In this document: positions 6,813-9,590 of the stretch, piece after piece
Position numbering within the stretch: position 1 is the stretch's first letter
Layout of the letters: each line of letters begins with the position of its first letter
DNA from: Gammaproteobacteria bacterium
GTDB lineage: Bacteria; Pseudomonadota; Gammaproteobacteria; DSM-19610
Direction of reading: 5' to 3'
DNA length: 9,590 nucleotides
NCBI GenBank assembly: GCA_011371465.1
Contig: DRQL01000034.1
Coordinates: 1-9,590 of the forward strand
The notes under the pieces: generated by a model
Databases searched by the model: none
Told to the model about the DNA's origin: nothing
What the model saw: only the letters and a program-made list of their open reading frames with translations
Made by a program: the position numbers and the translations under genes

Positions 6813-9590
6813 TCAACCCACGCGGCAGCGTGCATTGCGGAACATCCGCAACCAGGGGCCGTCTTCACCCCAGCTGTCGGGATGCCAGGAATTCTGCACA
6901 CTGCGAAACACGCGCTCCGGGTGAGGCATCATGATGGTGAAGCGTCCGTCCTCCGTGGTCAGCCCGGTAATACCCAGCACCGAACCATTGGGATTGCACG
7001 GGTATTGCTCCGTTACCGCACCATAGTGGTCGATATAACGCAGCGCCACCGTACCCTGATCGAGCGCCTGCTGCGCGGCTTCTGGCGGATCGAATACGGC
7101 TCGACCCTCGCCGTGCGCCACTGCAATGGGCAACCTGGAACCGGCCATGCCGTCCAGCAGCAGCGAGGGCGACGGCAGCACTTCCACCAGCGAGTAGCGC
7201 GCCTCGAACTGTTCGGAAGCATTGCGCTCAAAACGTGGCCAGTGGGCGGCGCCGGGAATGATTTCCTTCAGACCTGACATCATCTGGCAACCGTTGCACA
7301 CACCCAGCCCCCAGCTGTCCTGGCGTGCGAAGAACGCACTGAAGGCGTCACGCGCACCGGCATTGAAGAGAATGGACTTTGCCCAGCCCTGCCCGGCACC
7401 GAGCACGTCACCGTAGGAAAAACCGCCGCAGGCCACCAGACCGCTGAATTCGGCCAGGTCAGTGCGGCCGGCAATGACATCACTCATGTGCACATCACGG
7501 CAGGAAAACCCGGCGGCGTCAAAAGCTGCGGCCATTTCCAGCTGGCCGTTGACACCCTGCTCACGCAGGATCGCCACCAGGGGCCGTGCGCCGGTAGCAA
7601 TCATGGGCGCAGCCGGGTTTTCGTCGGCATCAAACGTAAGCACCGGCTGTATCCCGGGATCACTGCTGTCCAGCAGGGCGGCAAACTCCTGCTCCGCGCA
7701 GTCCGGGTTGTCGCGCAAGGCCTGCATCTGGTAGCTGGTTTCCGCCCAGGCGCGCTGCAGGTCGGCACGTTTTTCGCTCAGCACCGGCTGGCGGGCGCAG
7801 GTGAACACCACCCGGTCATCGTCACGCAGGGTGCCAATGACATGACTGTGCCTGCCCAGACCGGATTCCCGCAGGGTTTCCAGCACCGTGTCGGTGTCAC
7901 AGTGCCGCACCTGCACCACGGCGCCCAGTTCCTCACTGAACAATGCCGCGCACTGATCCGCGCCCAGGTCGTCCAGCTGCACTTCCAGGCCGCAGTGACC
8001 GGCGAAACTCATTTCACACAGCGTGGCGAACAGGCCGCCATCGGAACGGTCGTGGTACGCCAGCAGCAAACCGGCCTGGTTCAGGTCCTGAATGGCGGCA
8101 AAGAAGGCTTTCAGCGCATCCGGGTCATCCAGGTCGGGGGCATGATGACCCACCTGTTTGTAGACCTGGGCCAGCGCTGACCCGGCAAGCCGGTTGTGAC
8201 CCTTGCCCAGGTCGATGAGTAACAGGTCCGTGTCTCCACAATCGGTGCGCAACTGCGGGGTCAACGTCCTGCGCACATCGCTAACGGGCGCAAACGCGGT
8301 AATGATGACGGACAGCAGCCCGGTTACCGAACGGTCTTCACCGTTTTCCTGCCACACCGTTTTCATCGACAGCGAGTCCTTGCCAACCGGGATGGCAATG
8401 CCCAGCCGTGGACAGAGTTCTGCCCCCACCGCGCGCACGGTATCGAACAGGCCGGCGTCTTCACCGGGGTGACCGGCGGGTGCCATCCAGTTCGCCGACA
8501 GGCGTATGTCGGACAGCGCACGAATAGACGCCGCCGCCATATTGGTAATCGCTTCGGCTACCGCCATGCGTCCCGACGCCGCCGGTTCCACCAGTGCCAG
8601 CGGGGGACGTTCGCCCATGGCCATGGCTTCGCCCTGGTATCCCTGGTAGTCCGCACAGGTAACCGCCACATCCGCCACCGGCACCTGCCAGGGCCCGACC
8701 ATCTGGTCGCGGGTGACCTGGCCGGTGATGGAACGGTCCCCGATCGTGATCAGGAACTGCTTGCTGGCAACACTCGGCAGACGCAGAACCCGGTAGGCCA
8801 TTTCCGCCAGGTCGGACGGCAGCACCAGTTCCGGTTTGCTGAACGTGCGATGGTGCACGTCGCGCAGCATCTTCGGCGGTTTGCCCAGCAGCAGTGACAT
8901 GGGCAGGTCGACAGGAGTGTTATCGAAGTAGCCGTCGCCCAGCACCAGTCGCTGCTCTTCGGTCGCTTCTCCCAGCACTTCAAACGGGCAGCGTTCGCGT
9001 TCGCACAGGGCCTGAAACTCATCCATGCGCTCGGCCGGCACCGCCAGCACATAGCGCTCCTGGGATTCATTACACCAGATCTGCATGGGTGACATGCCGG
9101 GTTCGTCGTTGGGTATCGCGCGCAACTCGAAGGCACCGCCGCGCCCGGCGTCGTTGACCAGTTCCGGTACGGCATTGGAAAGACCGCCGGCGCCGACATC
9201 ATGCAGGGACAGGATCGGGTTGTCGTCCCCCTTCTCCCAGCAGCGGTCGATGACTTCCTGGCAGCGGCGCTGCATCTCCGGGTTGCCGCGCTGTACCGAA
9301 GCAAAGTCCAGGTCTTCCGAACTGGCGCCACTGGACATCGAGGAAGCCGCACCACCGCCCAGGCCGATCAGCATGGCCGGACCGCCCAGCACGATGATCT
9401 GCGCGCCGGGCGGGATGTCCTGTTTGTCGATATGTTCCGCGCGGATGTTGCCGTAGCCGCCGGCAATCATGATGGGCTTGTGATAGCCGCGCACTTCTTC
9501 ACCCGCGGGGCCCGGCACCCGTTCCTCGAAGGTGCGGAAATAGCCGCACAGGTTGGGGCGGCCGAACTCGTTATTGAAAGCCGCCGCGCC
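6813..9590 (-). CDS. purL: Phosphoribosylformylglycinamidine synthase PurL (N-terminus cut by window edge)
   Basis: PurL converts formylglycinamide ribonucleotide, ATP and glutamine to formylglycinamidine ribonucleotide, the fourth step of purine synthesis, in the cytoplasm. The frame is open from 9590 to the TGA at 6815-6813, giving 925 residues. It begins in the FGAM synthase domain (GAAAFNNEFGRPNL, visible residues 1-14). SLHDVGAGGLSNA (128-140) and GKDSLSMK (403-410) are ATP-grasp-like PurM-fold motifs, and a second HDRSDGG block is at 513-519. The C-terminal class I glutamine amidotransferase domain has GGFSYGDVLGAGQGWAKS (722-739), nucleophile Cys-765 in GVCNGCQMMS, and the His-890/Glu-892 pair in PHPERVF. 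From that cysteine to the end is 160 residues, as in the 1295-residue E. coli enzyme, so about 370 residues are missing beyond the edge. The true start and promoter are out of view. No frameshift is seen. Confidence 0.98.
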   Translation of the reverse strand, partial: GAAAFNNEFGRPNLCGYFRTFEERVPGPAGEEVRGYHKPIMIAGGYGNIRAEHIDKQDIPPGAQIIVLGGPAMLIGLGGGAASSMSSGASSEDLDFASVQRGNPEMQRRCQEVIDRCWEKGDDNPILSLHDVGAGGLSNAVPELVNDAGRGGAFELRAIPNDEPGMSPMQIWCNESQERYVLAVPAERMDEFQALCERERCPFEVLGEATEEQRLVLGDGYFDNTPVDLPMSLLLGKPPKMLRDVHHRTFSKPELVLPSDLAEMAYRVLRLPSVASKQFLITIGDRSITGQVTRDQMVGPWQVPVADVAVTCADYQGYQGEAMAMGERPPLALVEPAASGRMAVAEAITNMAAASIRALSDIRLSANWMAPAGHPGEDAGLFDTVRAVGAELCPRLGIAIPVGKDSLSMKTVWQENGEDRSVTGLLSVIITAFAPVSDVRRTLTPQLRTDCGDTDLLLIDLGKGHNRLAGSALAQVYKQVGHHAPDLDDPDALKAFFAAIQDLNQAGLLLAYHDRSDGGLFATLCEMSFAGHCGLEVQLDDLGADQCAALFSEELGAVVQVRHCDTDTVLETLRESGLGRHSHVIGTLRDDDRVVFTCARQPVLSEKRADLQRAWAETSYQMQALRDNPDCAEQEFAALLDSSDPGIQPVLTFDADENPAAPMIATGARPLVAILREQGVNGQLEMAAAFDAAGFSCRDVHMSDVIAGRTDLAEFSGLVACGGFSYGDVLGAGQGWAKSILFNAGARDAFSAFFARQDSWGLGVCNGCQMMSGLKEIIPGAAHWPRFERNASEQFEARYSLVEVLPSPSLLLDGMAGSRLPIAVAHGEGRAVFDPPEAAQQALDQGTVALRYIDHYGAVTEQYPCNPNGSVLGITGLTTEDGRFTIMMPHPERVFRSVQNSWHPDSWGEDGPWLRMFRNARCRVG

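Noticed and set aside
7488..8180. Plus-strand open frame of 230 codons
   Set aside because: Antisense shadow of purL in high-GC DNA, without family resemblance.

Overview
The window looks like chromosomal DNA from a GC-rich gammaproteobacterium. The pointers are a single-chain PurL whose visible part matches the long (about 1295-residue) enterobacterial form, a typical EttA, a periplasmic MsrPQ repair pair, and short REP-like palindromes whose GTAGGAGCG heads resemble repeats common in Pseudomonas, Xanthomonas and purple-sulfur-type gammaproteobacteria. No rRNA, tRNA, transposase, prophage gene or CRISPR array is visible. The genus cannot be set from this sequence alone.

Layout: (1) positions 1-764, minus strand: a CheR chemotaxis methyltransferase, cut by the left edge and probably starting with TTG. 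(2) 765-932: a divergent intergenic region with a perfect TATAAT box and a small hairpin. (3) 933-2597, plus: ettA, an ABC-F translation factor. (4) 2604-2630: a REP-like palindrome between two converging genes. (5) 2656-4202, minus: a LysR regulator overlapping an orphan CbiM-like (COG3235-type) membrane protein. (6) 4203-4325: a divergent control region with iterated ATGCA words. (7) 4326-4853, plus: an SRPBCC-fold protein with a hairpin at its stop. (8) 4945-6502, minus: msrP and msrQ, one base apart. (9) 6503-6812: an intergenic region with three more copies of the palindrome, two of them head-to-head. (10) 6813-9590, minus: the C-terminal 925 residues of purL, cut by the right edge.

Most genes are housekeeping or widespread: purine synthesis (purL), translation control (ettA), repair of oxidised periplasmic methionines (msrPQ) and chemoreceptor adaptation (cheR). 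The block that is not explained by known biology is the lysR / CbiM-like pair with the divergent SRPBCC gene. It is arranged like a small regulated unit, but its substrate and signal are unknown. The other unexplained structure is the family of four palindromes, each able to fold into two mutually exclusive hairpins. I found no convincing novel defence or mobile system; the findings are moderate leads and are scored that way.
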